A program made the translations under genes and the position numbers. A DNA stretch of 64,000 nucleotides. Source: Trichomonas vaginalis G3. Its lineage: Eukaryota > Parabasalia > Trichomonadida > Trichomonadidae. The stretch is taken from NCBI RefSeq assembly GCF_026262505.1, contig NC_067206.1:27667896-27731895 (forward strand), given 5' to 3'. The notes beneath the pieces are model-generated. The model made no database searches. It saw only the letters and a list, made by a program, of their open reading frames with translations, and had not been told where the DNA came from. Shown in pieces: positions 9,243 to 19,108 of the stretch. Position 1 is the first letter of the stretch. The number at the start of each line of letters is the position of its first letter.

Positions 9243-10092
9243 TTATATTTTTACCGTTCGATAGTAGTTGTATATGAAACTAAGTTCTAAGTAAAACGCA
9301 TGGTATAATGGAATTATTCTTTTTCTTCCATCTGTAGTAAACCATACTTGAAAGTCTGAAATACTTCCACTTGGTGGTTCGTATAACTTTGTAGGTTTTT
9401 CGTAAAAATCATTCATCAGACATAAGAAAGAGTTTTGCGCACCAGAAAATGAAGCATGAACAATAATAGCATCTGGGTCGAAAATATTTTCATATGTTCC
9501 ATTAGGGTTTTCGACTTCATAATAGTCCGGGTGTACTGGATATGCTGCAGGCTGATTTAACATCCTCATAAATCTATACCATGCCAAGTTGTTATATTTT
9601 GTAGAAATATAAACGTTTTCTCCAAGGTCTTCTATTTTATTGATTTTAACAGTTGCATTTTTCCTGTCATAAATAATATCGAGATGGTATTCTCCTTCGT
9701 CAATGTTATACTGGTTTGCATATTCAATATAGATGTCGTTTATTTTTTCTTGAAAAGCTTGAAGAGTTGTTTCTAAGTTTAAAAGCAAACTAACTTGTAA
9801 AAGTTTTCCCTGTTCAAATTTCTCATACATACGTTTTTTCTTTGTTATAGTATCGAACTTCAAAACCGACCGTAAATGGGAAACCATGTATGGCTTCTGA
9901 AATGAACTTCATTCTACGAAAGCCAATAGCTTTTGTGACGGATGGGTCTCTTAACCATCTTAATGGGTAGTCAAAACGATAGCCTTCATGCTTTACGGTA
10001 TCTGTCTCAAACTTTTGACCGACATTAGTAAAAAGTTCATCTAATGGTTTAGTTGTAGCAACTCTAGAATTTTCTTTTTCTATTGGAAGCAT
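9243..10092 (-). pseudogene. Unknown 282-aa structural-type protein, frameshifted
   Basis: Two overlapping minus-strand ORFs (10092-9823 and 9887-9243) together match the intact 282-aa gene at 53822-54670 of element 2, so one frameshift lies near 9850. The N-terminus reads MLPIEKENSRVATTKPLDEL and RWLRDPSVTKAIGFRRMKF. The C-terminal third is highly conserved (HASFSGAQNSFLC, SDFQVWFTTDG, LELSFIYNYY). The central part differs strongly from the element 2 copy, so the two Mavericks carry different alleles here. A paralogue sits on the plus strand at 16449. I do not know the family; a minor capsid role is a guess from context. Confidence 0.75.
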
Positions 10093-10110
10093 ATTTTATC
10101 TATAATAAAA

Positions 10111-11974
10111 ATGTCAAATGAAACAGCGTCTATGAGAGAAATACAACACAACCGACAACTCATTATGCAAGCTCTAAATAAGAACACAACAAACTTTTCA
10201 AACTATTCTAAGATATCTGAGTCATTGAAAGGGGGTGACTTAAAACTGACAATAAACCCAATGACAGATGAGTTTCTGTTTCAAGACAATAAGAACCATA
10301 CTGTCTGCATAAATCCAACAAAAGGAACTTTAAACGAGAAACCTATAAATGAACTTCTTTTGAAAGCAGATGTTGACAACAAAGCTGACAAAGAATATGT
10401 AGACGATGCAATAGCAAAAGAAGAAGAAAGAGCTAACAATGCTTATGCAACAAAAGAACATACTCATCCTGAACTAGCAGACAAAACATATGTTGACAAT
10501 AAAATGTCAAGTGAAGTGACAAGAGCTGAAAACGAATATTCTAAAAAGACTCATATACATTATATTAACCAAATACCAAGTCTTAAGGGAACATTAGAGA
10601 CAAAAGCAGATAAGACTCATACACATTCTATATCTGATATTACAAACTTACAAGAAACCTTAAACAGTAAAAGTGCCGTTGGACATACACATACCATTGC
10701 AAATATTACAAACTTACAAGAAACCTTAAACAGTAAAAGTGCCGTTGGACATACACATACCATTGCAAATATTACAAACTTACAAGAAACCTTAAACAGT
10801 AAAAGTGCCGTTGGACATACACATACCATTGCAAATATTACAAACTTACAAGAAACCTTAAACAGGAAAAGTGACGTTAGACATACACATTCTATATCTG
10901 AAATAACAGACTTAAACGTTAGCCTTGAAAAGAAAGCAGATAAAACATATGTCAATGAAATATACCAAAGTTTGATAGGAACAAAAAAAATATTGAAACT
11001 ATTGTTGGTGACTTTTCTGTCAATGAAGAAAATAAATATTTTAGATGGCAGTTTGTACAGTCCTTAAAAAATGGTACACGGTGTAAACTCATTCCGAAAA
11101 ATAACAATGAAATGTATGTAAGCTATAAAAGAATGATGGTACACAAGTTAAAGTTCCATTAGACAACAACTGCTACTTAAACTTATATGGAGACGAACAA
11201 AAGAAATATTTAAGAGTTTATGAAATGGCAGATATGACATTGCCTGACCCAGCTCCAGCACCATATTATTATGACTATGGAGATGAGACAGAACACCACA
11301 TGCAGATGAACAAAAGCTAACATTATATTTAGATTATTATAGATATAAAAGATATAATGCAATAGAAAAACGAGAATAGTATATTATTATACAGATGACA
11401 GAAATAAATATTATAGTCAAGATTTTACCTACCCTGAAACATAAGATATATTATAAAAAATATTCTGACAAAACCAGAAGAAACCTGAAATAGTTGCACT
11501 AATTTTTAAGTTCAAAAGAGACAATCCTATATATCTCATATGTTTGATTTAATGAACCCAGTAGGTTCTATTTATACATCTATGGATGCAAGAGGTCCTC
11601 AAGTAATGTTTGGTGTTGGTGCATGGAAACAAATAGTCGACAGGTTTTTGTATTGTGCAAACTCTTCAAAGGAAACAGGTGGAAGTAAAACGATTTCAGG
11701 TGAAAATTTACCTGCACACAGTCACTACATAGATTTAAGTACATCTCAAGCAGGTTGGCATAAGCATAGATATTGGGATTGGTCAGGAATGACAAAAGGT
11801 AAAGGATATGATGTTAAAGACGACGTTAAGTTTGCTATAAATTGTTACTGGAGTGACACTCAGGGAGAAGGAAACCATACACATTTCGTTTCAGGATATA
11901 CGCAAACAACGGGACAAAGTAAAGAATACATGCCACCTTACATGACAGTTTACGCATGGTATAGAATTGCTTAG
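10111..11974 (+). pseudogene. Phage-type tail fibre with tail-collagen domain, frameshifted
   Basis: Matches the 550-aa fibre gene of element 2. The first ORF (10111-11067) holds a helical N-terminus (MREIQHNRQLIMQALNKNTT) and four 22-residue repeats with GHTHTIANIT. Several frameshifts break 11000-11540. The last ORF (11540-11974) is a phage tail-collagen-type C-terminus: NPVGSIYTSMDARGPQVMFG, LPAHSHYID, and the usual ending PPYMTVYAWYRIA. HxH repeats of this kind occur in phage fibres, where they can bind metal. The protein would be a receptor-binding fibre. The stop TAG overlaps the integrase stop on the other strand. Recognition of the domain is strong; the role in a eukaryotic element is inference. 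Confidence 0.85.
10644..10907 (+). repeat. 66-bp HxH repeats in fibre gene
   Basis: Four tandem 66-bp units coding NLQETLNSKSAVGHTHTIAN plus IT. Element 2 has only two such units at the same place, so the fibre shaft varies in length between copies. Confidence 0.9.
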
Positions 11975-12928
11975 TCGTCATTTTCAACTTCTTTAGCATA
12001 TTCGTCAGGAGTTGTCTTATATTTGTTAGGAACTGTCTTTGAAAGTATACCACCTTGAACTTTGACAAGTTTGAAACGAGGTCTGACAATAGTAGTTTTA
12101 TCTTCTGCTTGCAGTGTGTACATTTTGCCATGTTTGCCTAAAACTTCATAATATTCTCTTGTATACTTTCTTCTATTTTTACGAACACGAATGTGAGTAC
12201 CTGTCGAGTTCCCATTGTTGTCATAGTCAATAGTATTCTCATATGGGTCGCGTTTAGGTATTTCTATTTTTACTTTGTCACCTTTCTGAAGTTTGAAGCC
12301 CGGCATTCTTTCTTGTTTGTCTCTTTTGACTAAATTATTAAATATATAGTCTTTCTCTAAGTCAGGGTTGTTTTTCATTTCTTCGGGGAGTGGTTTCCCA
12401 AACCTTTTTGTTTACGGCTATTGTAAATATTTAAAACTTGTCTCATCTTTGCCATGGAGAAGTGTCTATACTTGTCGTCATATGACATTTCATTTGCTTC
12501 ACCACCTTGTGGTTGGTTTAAGTCTCTTAACATTTTTATACAACCGTCAATGACACCAAGAGCAGAATGGTTTTGGTCGACAATGAAATATTGGTTTACA
12601 TTTTTTGAACGCAGATAGTTTTTTACATCATCTGATTTGAAAGAACTTTCACAGTCAGATGTCAATTTTGTTGGATGGTATTTGTCAACGAATATTGTCA
12701 AAGCAGTTTTCACATCTAAAATATTTTTGGACCATAATGGTATGGCTTCACAGTATCTTGTGTTTTGACCAACAAATATTAACCAGTATGGAGGTCCATC
12801 TGTTCTAACTCTCGGAATGTTTTCCAAGATATCCATAAACCAAGCATTTGGTGTTGAACTAAAGATTTTTACCATGAGTGCTTTCTTTGTCGCTTTAGAA
12901 ACATAGGGTCCTTGTTTGGATTCGTCAT
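11971..12928 (-). pseudogene. Maverick retroviral-like integrase, two frameshifts
   Basis: Matches the intact 319-aa integrase of element 2. Two single-G losses break it: GGGG to GGG near 12905, which separates the start MTNPNK at 12928 from the rest, and GGGGG to GGGG near 12380, which separates the catalytic core from the C-terminal domain. Core landmarks are AWFMDILENIP (first Asp), LTSDCESSF (second Asp) and HSALGVIDGCIK, where the third catalytic position reads Asp rather than Glu. The C-terminal part (GFKLQKGDKVKIEIPKRD, PRFKLVKV) is SH3/chromo-like. The family inserts the element with a 6-bp duplication. Confidence 0.88.
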
Positions 12929-12945
12929 TTTTTACCCTATAAGAA
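12929..12945. promoter_or_regulatory. Very short divergent promoter
   Basis: Only 17 bases (TTTTTACCCTATAAGAA) separate the integrase start (-) from the next gene start (+). Both transcripts must be driven from here or from within the genes. Element 2 has the identical spacer at 57308-57324. Confidence 0.6.
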
Positions 12946-13368
12946 ATGGGTTTATTTGGCGCATTAGCAGGAGTTGCATCCAGATTTTTGCCCGCAGTGG
13001 GAACAATAGCCAGAGGTGTATTTGGAGTTGGAAGGAAGATTTTGAGTACATTAGGTATACTTAAAGAGAAAGCACAACCTATTATACAAACTGTACAGAA
13101 AGGTTGGGATGTAGCACGAGATGCAACAAATCTTATTCCAAATCCTGAAACAAGAGGAAAAGTTCAAGGATGGATGGACAATGTAGGAAGACAAGCAGGA
13201 AACTATTATAACAAAGCAAATGACTACTATAACCAAGCAGGACACTATATGGACCAAGGTGAAAGATTCTTTAACAGAGGATATAACCATGCACAACAGT
13301 GGGTAAACAATAACCAACCTCAACCACCTCAAACGTGGGAATGTAAAGTTTTTACTGAGATGAAATGA
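12946..13368 (+). CDS. Gly-rich amphipathic virion-like protein, altered C-terminus
   Basis: MGLFGALAGVASRFLPAVGT starts a hydrophobic, glycine-rich segment, followed by a Tyr/Asn/Gln-rich tail with repeats such as YYNKANDYYNQAGHYMDQG. Element 2 has a 133-aa version ending MWGM. Here one G is missing near 13338, so the last residues read TWECKVFTEMK instead. The N-terminal style resembles membrane-interacting core proteins of adenovirus-like particles, but the family is not recognised. It is first in a plus-strand run with two small genes and PolB. Confidence 0.75.
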   Translation: MGLFGALAGVASRFLPAVGTIARGVFGVGRKILSTLGILKEKAQPIIQTVQKGWDVARDATNLIPNPETRGKVQGWMDNVGRQAGNYYNKANDYYNQAGHYMDQGERFFNRGYNHAQQWVNNNQPQPPQTWECKVFTEMK

Positions 13369-13529
13369 ACAATACAGCATTGAGACAAATGAGTTCAAGA
13401 TGGATTTGTCGGCTTCCAGCATTTACACCACGTGTTTGTAAAGTTCTTCCTATACCTCAGGAAGTTTTAGACCGACTTAAAAACCTAAACAACCAGTTGA
13501 AAACAAACCAAACTAAATTTTTTTACTGA
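13365..13529 (+). CDS. Small 50-aa-class protein, C-terminal frameshift
   Basis: MNNTALRQMSSRWICRLPAF opens a short gene matching a 51-aa intact version at 57746 in element 2. A 3-base deletion is in frame, but loss of one A in the AAAAAA run near 13480 changes the tail, which here ends at 13529. Basic, proline-containing, unknown function. The same 16-base leader (TTTTACTGAGATGAAA) occurs before this gene and the next one in both elements. Confidence 0.6.
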   Translation: MNNTALRQMSSRWICRLPAFTPRVCKVLPIPQEVLDRLKNLNNQLKTNQTKFFY

Positions 13530-13535
13530 GATGAA

Positions 13536-14120
13536 ATGACCGAAGAAGTTGAAACGGTAGATTTGACACCACAAACAAAAAGTTCAGAACCATTGTCAAA
13601 ACCTGTCAAAGAACTTACAGATGAAGAGAAAAATTCAATAATAGAAAGTGCCAGGTCTGGAAATACAAACCCTAACTACAAAGTCACTTTTCATAAAAAT
13701 GGAACGGCTAGTATCTCAAAAAAGAAACAGACTCTCACAAATAAAATATTGAAGTCTGAAGGAGCTTTCGAGACAACAGATGGAAAAGTTTACTTCACTG
13801 ACCAACAGTTCATTATAGAACATCTCATTGACTTAGAGTCGAAATATTCTAAACTTTACAACAAACACAAAAAGTTGAAAGGAAAACAAAAACAAATGGC
13901 ATATGATATTTATGAAGATGTTGACGACACAACTGTTCCTGCAAGTGAAGTAAAGTCAGAGGAACCGAAAAGTGACGAAAAAACGATAGAAGAAGAAAAA
14001 CCAAAAACTGAAGATAAACCAAAACCAAAGTTTAGTTTCCAAACTAAACCAAGTCAACCTTCATTAGCTGGTATGGGTTGGCGTCAAAGACTTATGGCAG
14101 CAGGCGGTTATGTAAAGTAA
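13536..14120 (+). CDS. 194-aa acidic/basic protein with KDG-type motif
   Basis: Intact in both elements. Starts MTEEVETVDLTPQTKSSEPL. Residues about 30-65 hold a motif (ESARSGNTNPNYKVTF, HKNGTASISKKKQTL) shared with two other small proteins of element 1 (39263 and 41819). The middle is coiled-coil-like (LIDLESKYSKLYNKHKKLKG). The C-terminus is Lys/Glu/Pro-rich and ends with a conserved MGWRQRLMAAGGYVK. It may be a scaffold or core protein, but I do not recognise a named family. It lies in tandem before PolB. Confidence 0.85.
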   Translation: MTEEVETVDLTPQTKSSEPLSKPVKELTDEEKNSIIESARSGNTNPNYKVTFHKNGTASISKKKQTLTNKILKSEGAFETTDGKVYFTDQQFIIEHLIDLESKYSKLYNKHKKLKGKQKQMAYDIYEDVDDTTVPASEVKSEEPKSDEKTIEEEKPKTEDKPKPKFSFQTKPSQPSLAGMGWRQRLMAAGGYVK

Positions 14121-14151
14121 AGAAAAAAATATTTTTTTTCTTTTTATAAAA

Positions 14152-16300
14152 ATGCCCCCATATAGAATGGATAGAAAGTCTGCTAGAATAAAAGCAGAGT
14201 TGCAAAGATATGGTTGGAGAGTTTCGAAGAATTTTAAATATAGGAAGGGAAGACCCATAAAAGTCTATGACAAATTGTCTGGTCTTCGCTACGAAATGGA
14301 TTTGGAAACAGCACGTGCAAATTATCCAAACAGACTAGAGAGGTTAGAAGAAGAACGTCTTATGGACATGCCTTTCGATGTTAGTGAACCTCAAGTTGAA
14401 GGACACGACGGCTTTGCCAGATTCTACTGGAAACATGACGAACAATTGCATCCTTTGAGAAGGAAAAAAGGAAAAGGTGAAGACGCACATGCTCCCATGG
14501 AAAGAACAAGATATGCATATGAAAAGTATCGTGAAGTTAGAAGTCAAATTACATCTGGTCGAACCTTTACAGTAAACTTTGACGAAGGAAAGAACAAAGA
14601 AGGCTTCATGGGAGTACTTGCTGCCATACAAGACGGAAATAAGAAAGGACACAATCTCAGATTGACCATAACAGATTTGGATGGTCACATTTACTATGCA
14701 CATGGCAATGAACAAACAGCCGCAAAACTTCTTGACGCTTTCAAGACTACAAAGAGAGAACAAATGGTTGACTCCGACTCAGACATTTTGAATGCAATTG
14801 AAGGAATTGCAAGTGTCAAGTTCGAATGGTACCAACCTAACCCTCAAGCAGTCAGACAACATGCTGGATACTTCCCGTTCATAAATAAGTCTGACATTGA
14901 CTTGACAAGGTATGAAATTTACAATTCAATTGAAACAATTGTCAATGAACCTTGTATTCTTACATGTCTCAGGAACTCTGGTCTTGTTACAGATGAGAAT
15001 GAAGTATCTTGAGTCATGTGTGAAGACAAGGTACATTCTCAGAGGTCAATTGGCAAAAATTGCACCGTTGGCAAATGTCAATATCCGAGTCAACATACCT
15101 ACAGCTAAAGGTTCTTCACATGACGACTATGTTGTTGACAAAGACTTACCATGGTTGAAGATTGTAATTGTCCACAACCACTTCATGTTGAACGAAAGTC
15201 TTACAAACCCATTCTTTGGTAAAAGTAAGTGCAACATTGTCAGAGCTGTAAACATTCTTTTCGAGAAAGGTTTGTTGGAACCAATTCCAGATGACAAGCT
15301 TACAGAAAGTTTTGTACCAAAAGACGAAACAAACTTTTCATTGTTAGCAAGACCAAAAGTTGTTCCAGACAAAGTTCTAGTACAAAAGAAGTACACAGTT
15401 CCACAAGGGGTTGGTATGTTCGGATACCAACCTGAACCAGAAGAACTTCCAATGAGGTTGCAAGAACTTCAAGATGCTATAAACAAACTTCCATTGAGAC
15501 ATCCAATTGACGTCAAATTGTATTGGAGAGCATCTGAGTTAGGTCAGAAGGTTTTATATGAAACAGGTTGCTTCGACGATGTTTATGAGATAACAGGAGA
15601 AGTTTCTCAGAAGATAAGAGACTCACTTGAATTTCCACAAACTGGACCAATTGGTTGCGACAAGTTCGACTCAGATGAAAAGATATACTATGTCGACCTT
15701 AACGCTGCATACATGAGGTTTGTCCAATATATTCCGACTGGAATTCCAAACGAAGATGGTGAGTTCCCGGGAAGGAACTATACAGTTGGAAAAGTCATAC
15801 AACAACTGTATGATATTAGGAAAGCTTCAAACCCCAAACTTGCAATGACACTCAAATTGCTTATGAATTCGACATGGGGATATTCCATTAAGAAACCTCA
15901 AGAGATGAAGAGTAAACATTATGAGAAGGTCGACAACTTTGTTGAAAGGTTTTCTCCTTTTGTTTTGAAGTACGAATTCACTCAAGGTCAAAGTGGCTTA
16001 GTAACCACATTAAACCTATTGTCGAACATTGGTCTTACCTCAGTTCGCAAAGGCAGTCCTTGAAACTACAACAAATTCTTCTCCGAAGTCAAATCCAAAG
16101 TGAAGGTTTACTATGAGAACATTGACGCACTCATGACGAACGAAGAAGGATACAACAAACTCATTGAAATGGGAATGGTCGGTGAAAAGATGGGCTGTTT
16201 TAAGCTAGATAAGGTATTTTCCGAAGTTCATGTAATATCGAAAAGGAAATATTGGGGCATACTTGAAGACGGCACAGAAATAAAACATTGCATGAAATAA
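14152..16300 (+). pseudogene. Protein-primed-type family B DNA polymerase, frameshifted and shortened
   Basis: Three overlapping or adjacent ORFs (14152-15012, 14912-16063, 16100-16300) make one PolB reading of about 715 codons; Maverick PolBs are usually over 1,000. Seen: a basic N-terminus (MPPYRMDRKSARIKAELQRY), palm motif A as YYVDLNAAYMRF, motif B as KLLMNSTWGYS, and a motif C-like VYYENIDALMTNE in which the usual DTDS is ENIDA. The 3'-5' exonuclease motifs could not be found, and the motif A to B distance is short, so internal sequence appears deleted. Frameshifts lie near 14950 and 16063. The enzyme would replicate the element from its termini. It is preceded by a CTTTTTATAAAA leader. 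Confidence 0.85.
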
Positions 16301-16343
16301 AAATTTATTTAAAAAAAGTGACATTTTTTAAATTTTATTTGAA

Positions 16344-16448
16344 ATGTACGCTGAGTTTGTTGGAGAAGACCGTTGGGAAACTTGTTTGTTAGATGAGAAA
16401 TATGAAATGGCATACCATTTTAAAACAATATATTTTTACATATATTAA
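16344..16448 (+). CDS. Possible 34-aa peptide ORF
   Basis: MYAEFVGEDRWETCLLDEKY begins a 34-codon ORF whose stop overlaps the next start (TAAATG). Element 2 has lost the first half of it in its PolB deletion, so no conservation test is possible here. It could equally be the tail of the PolB reading frame after a missed indel. Weak call. Confidence 0.25.
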   Translation: MYAEFVGEDRWETCLLDEKYEMAYHFKTIYFYIY

Positions 16449-17308
16449 ATGCTTCAGGTTGAAAAACAAAGAACAAAAGTAGCAGATACAAAACCGTTAG
16501 ACTATATCTTTACAAATGCTGGTAGGACTATTTCAGATGAAGAAATTTCATCCCGAGCATACAGGTTTGACTATCCAATTCGTTGGCTTCAAAGTCCTTC
16601 AGATGCAAAGGCAATAGGATTTAGAAGAGTTTTGTTTTCAAATAGAACTAACGCATTTATGTTCGCAGTATATTTTCATGGGCAGTATGAAGGTTCTGAT
16701 GGTCTAATAGACAAATTTGACGAAATGAGAATCTTTACAATTCGTTCAGACGAAAGTCTTGAGAAAACTCTAAATGACTTTCAAACTCAAATGAACAATA
16801 TTATTGGGAATTTCAAGAAAAATACGACTCTTTACTAAATGGAACATACTATCTGAAACTAGAATATGACAAGATGAACTCCACCGTTTCATTTCAAAAG
16901 ATTGAAATTAACCCTCCAAGAGATACAGAGTTTTTATTTTGGGAAGTAGACAAACGTTCTTGGGCACAATTTCTTCGGTTACTAAACCAGAACGAACCAT
17001 TACCACCAGATGGTCCATTTAAATTTATACTTCCACCAGCAGATTTGACAGTTTATAGAAACGTGTTTGACCCTCAAAATGTTATGTGTCATGCAAGTTT
17101 CAGTTCAAGCAACAATAGTTTTCTATGTATTGGTAAGGACTTTTATGACTTTGCTTCTAAATTCTACGAACCATCTAGTAACAGTTTCTCTGACTTTCAA
17201 GTTTGGTTCACAACAAATGGTGTGCAACATATTATTCCATTGTACTATGACTTTTATCTCGAATTGTCTTTCATATATAACTACGGAAAAGTGCTGAAAA
17301 AGTATTGA
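16449..17308 (+). pseudogene. 286-aa paralogue of the 282-aa protein, frameshifted
   Basis: Two ORFs (16449-16838, 16874-17308) match the intact 286-aa gene at 59327 in element 2. The break is near 16800, where a base difference changes NKYYWEF to NNIIGNF. It shares with the minus-strand protein at 9243 an N-terminal block (VADTKPLDYIFTNAG, RWLQSPSDAKAIGFRR) and the C-terminal block (CHASFSSSNNSFLC, SDFQVWFTTNG, ELSFIYNYG). The pair thus arose by an old duplication within the Maverick lineage. Function unknown; both are preceded by late-type leaders (TATTTTTACATATATTAA here). Confidence 0.8.
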
Positions 17309-17422
17309 ATGTGAAGATATTAGAAAATAACATTTTTTCTAACATCGTAGAAAACTCATGAAAACAATTTATTTTTGACACTTTCACAAAAAACATAAAA
17401 AAAGTGAGTTAAAATGAGATGT

Positions 17423-17796
17423 TTACTGAACTGGCTGAATGTCGCCTTCTGTAGTTATGTAGAATGGTTGACCAGAGAAGTGAAGGAGAGACTGAATTGC
17501 CAATTTCATATGGGGTAGGGGGTTCTCCTTGTTTGGTATTTTTATCCAAGGACGTTTGTTTAGGAACTTAACAAGAGCTTCTCTTTTGGCGTCCTTTATG
17601 CATCGTAGGCTGTCCCGTCTGGTATTTGAATTGGAATTCCAGTCGAAGTCTCGAGCTGAAGTGTAGACCTTCCCGTTATCCAACCGTTAACAAGCTTGTC
17701 TTTTACATTCTGCCTGAGGAAGTCTTTAACAAGCTCGTTAAGTTCAATGAGGTAAATTGCCTCGTCAAGTCTTTCTTGCATTCCAAGTTCTTCCAT
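17423..17796 (-). pseudogene. Small unknown gene, frameshifted
   Basis: On the minus strand, MEELGMQERLDEAIYLIELN (start 17796, alternative 17781) reads as a helical protein down to about 17600, where the frame shifts and continues as AKREALVKFLNKRPWIKIPN and a tail ending YITTEGDIQPVQ. The intact protein would be about 120 aa. The family is not recognised. Its start is embedded in the GACAGGAA repeat array, so the array lies between two divergent genes. It is not present in element 2 within this window. Confidence 0.55.
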
Positions 17797-18292
17797 CCGA
17801 CAGGAAAAAATTTTCCGGACAAAGGGAAAAATTTTTCCTTCCGACAGGAAGAACTCTTCCATCCGACAGGAAAAAATTTTCCGGACAAAGGGAAAAATTT
17901 TTCCTTCCGACAGGAAGAACTCTTCCAGTTGTCCGTCCGTAAACCATTCAAATTTTCGAAAATTGAGAACTTTTTGGTCGAACTTTAGAAAAAATTTTCC
18001 ATCCGACAGGAAAAAATTTTCCATCCGACAGGAAAAAATTTTCCGGACAAAGGAAAAAAAATTTCCTTCCGACAGGAAAAGTTCTTCCTTCCGACAGGAA
18101 GAACTCTTCCAGTTGTCCGTCCGTAAACCATTCAAATTTTCGAAAATTGAGAACTTTTTGGTCGAACTTTAGAAAAAATTTTCCATCCGACAGGAAAAAA
18201 TTTTCCGGACAAAGGGAAAAAAATTTCCTTCCGACAGGAAAAGTTCTTCCTTCCGACAGGAAAAGTTCTTCCTTCCGACAGGACACAAACGA
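17786..18292. repeat. Palindrome-rich GACAGGAA repeat array
   Basis: Repeated blocks of TTCCATCCGACAGGAA, TTCCTTCCGACAGGAA and TTTTCCGGACAAAGG, many self-complementary. A larger block of about 200 bp (GTTGTCCGTCCGTAAACCAT onward, with CGAAAATTGAGAACTTTTTG) occurs twice, at about 17929 and 18110. Several reading frames on both strands stay open through the array, giving artefactual ORFs. It sits immediately upstream of the proline-rich gene at 18293, and a related array sits before the same gene in element 2. Confidence 0.85.
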
Positions 18293-18631
18293 ATGTCCGA
18301 CGTCCCACCAACCGAGTCCATTCCCAAACCAGAGGAACCTAAAGAACCACAACAGTCTCCTCAGCAACCTCAGTTCCAGCAAGTACCTCCGAATTACTAC
18401 CAATTTCCACCTCAAGGTTACTACCCACCACAAAGCTTCCCGAACTACCCTCCTCAGCCTATGCCTTATTTCCCCAACCCTTGGATGTTTATGCAAAACC
18501 CTGCCCCACAATTCCAATTCCAATCTCAGTCCAAGAGAGACCAAGACTTCGAAGAAGGTCTGAACCGCTTACGCAAAGAGTATGCTACAGCTCCAATTGA
18601 GAGAAAGTTGTTCCCGGACCAAAAAATATAA
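18293..18631 (+). CDS. Proline/glutamine-rich protein downstream of the array
   Basis: MSDVPPTESIPKPEEPKEPQ starts a 112-aa protein. A long Pro/Gln/Tyr-rich low-complexity centre (PPNYYQFPPQGYYPPQSF) precedes a conserved charged C-terminus (RDQDFEEGLNRLRKEYATAP, IERKL). The element 2 copy (61075) lacks most of the Pro/Tyr segment but keeps both ends, so the ends are the conserved parts. The last residues differ because the two copies join different downstream sequence. Family not recognised; no membrane segment. Confidence 0.7.
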   Translation: MSDVPPTESIPKPEEPKEPQQSPQQPQFQQVPPNYYQFPPQGYYPPQSFPNYPPQPMPYFPNPWMFMQNPAPQFQFQSQSKRDQDFEEGLNRLRKEYATAPIERKLFPDQKI

Positions 18632-18634
18632 TTT

Positions 18635-18700
18635 AGGTGAAGAGGTGAGATTTCACCTCTTTTTTCACCTGTTTTTTCACCCTCTTGAATTTTCATGAAT
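18635..18700. repeat. Dispersed hairpin repeat (forward)
   Basis: AGGTGAAGAGGTGAGATTTC onward, with a perfect 7-bp hairpin GAGGTGA (18642-18648), loop GATT, TCACCTC (18653-18659), then two TTTTTTCACC steps and GAATTTTCATGAATTT. It follows the proline-rich gene's stop directly. This is the upstream member of the inverted pair that encloses the cassette gene at 19109-20107. Confidence 0.85.
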
Positions 18701-18723
18701 TTATATATTAATGTTTTCGTTAA

Positions 18724-18766
18724 GCCACTTTGTGGCGTCAGTCAGTCAGTCAGTCAGTCAGTCAGT
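18724..18766. repeat. GC hairpin followed by (GTCA)n microsatellite
   Basis: GCCAC-TTT-GTGGC hairpin (18724-18736) runs directly into seven GTCA units (18737-18766). Confidence 0.85.
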
Positions 18767-18839
18767 TTAGGAAAGACTTTAGAAAGTTGTTGGAAAATAA
18801 GTCCTGGAAGAGTATTATAAGGCATTTTGTGAAGAATAT

Positions 18840-18868
18840 AGCAACGGGAATTCGGACTGTTGCTTTTT
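18840..18868. terminator. Hairpin plus T-run (terminator-like)
   Basis: AGCAAC (18840-18845) pairs with GTTGCT (18859-18864), followed by Ts and ATACAAAATTCA. The same flanks (GTGAAGAATATA before, TTTTTATACAAAATTC after) enclose a different, longer stem at 60372 in element 2. The structure is thus kept while the stem sequence changes. A role in transcript ending is inference. Confidence 0.55.
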
Positions 18869-19108
18869 ATACAAAATTCATGCAGGAAATTCTTGAGTTT
18901 TGGTTGAAAGAATACGGTGGAGCCAAAGTGGCTCGACCTCAAAACAAGCATTTTATGAGCTTACTAAGGGCGTTATAAATGAATTCAAAGGTATTTAATA
19001 CATCCTGACCTCGTTCATTTTTGTTGCTGAATTCAGCAAAAATAATGTTTAGGGTAGATGGTTAGATCTAACCCGATTTCTAACCGATTTCTACCCTCTT
19101 GAATTTTC

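Noticed and set aside
17596..18544. Several 60-200-codon ORFs on both strands through the GACAGGAA array
   Set aside because: They are repeats read in frames that happen to lack stops, both strands are open at once, and they share no residues with element 2 proteins apart from the array.
18730..18978. 82-aa plus-strand ORF
   Set aside because: It runs through a microsatellite, a terminator-like hairpin and a GC hairpin, and element 2 has the same elements without an open frame.
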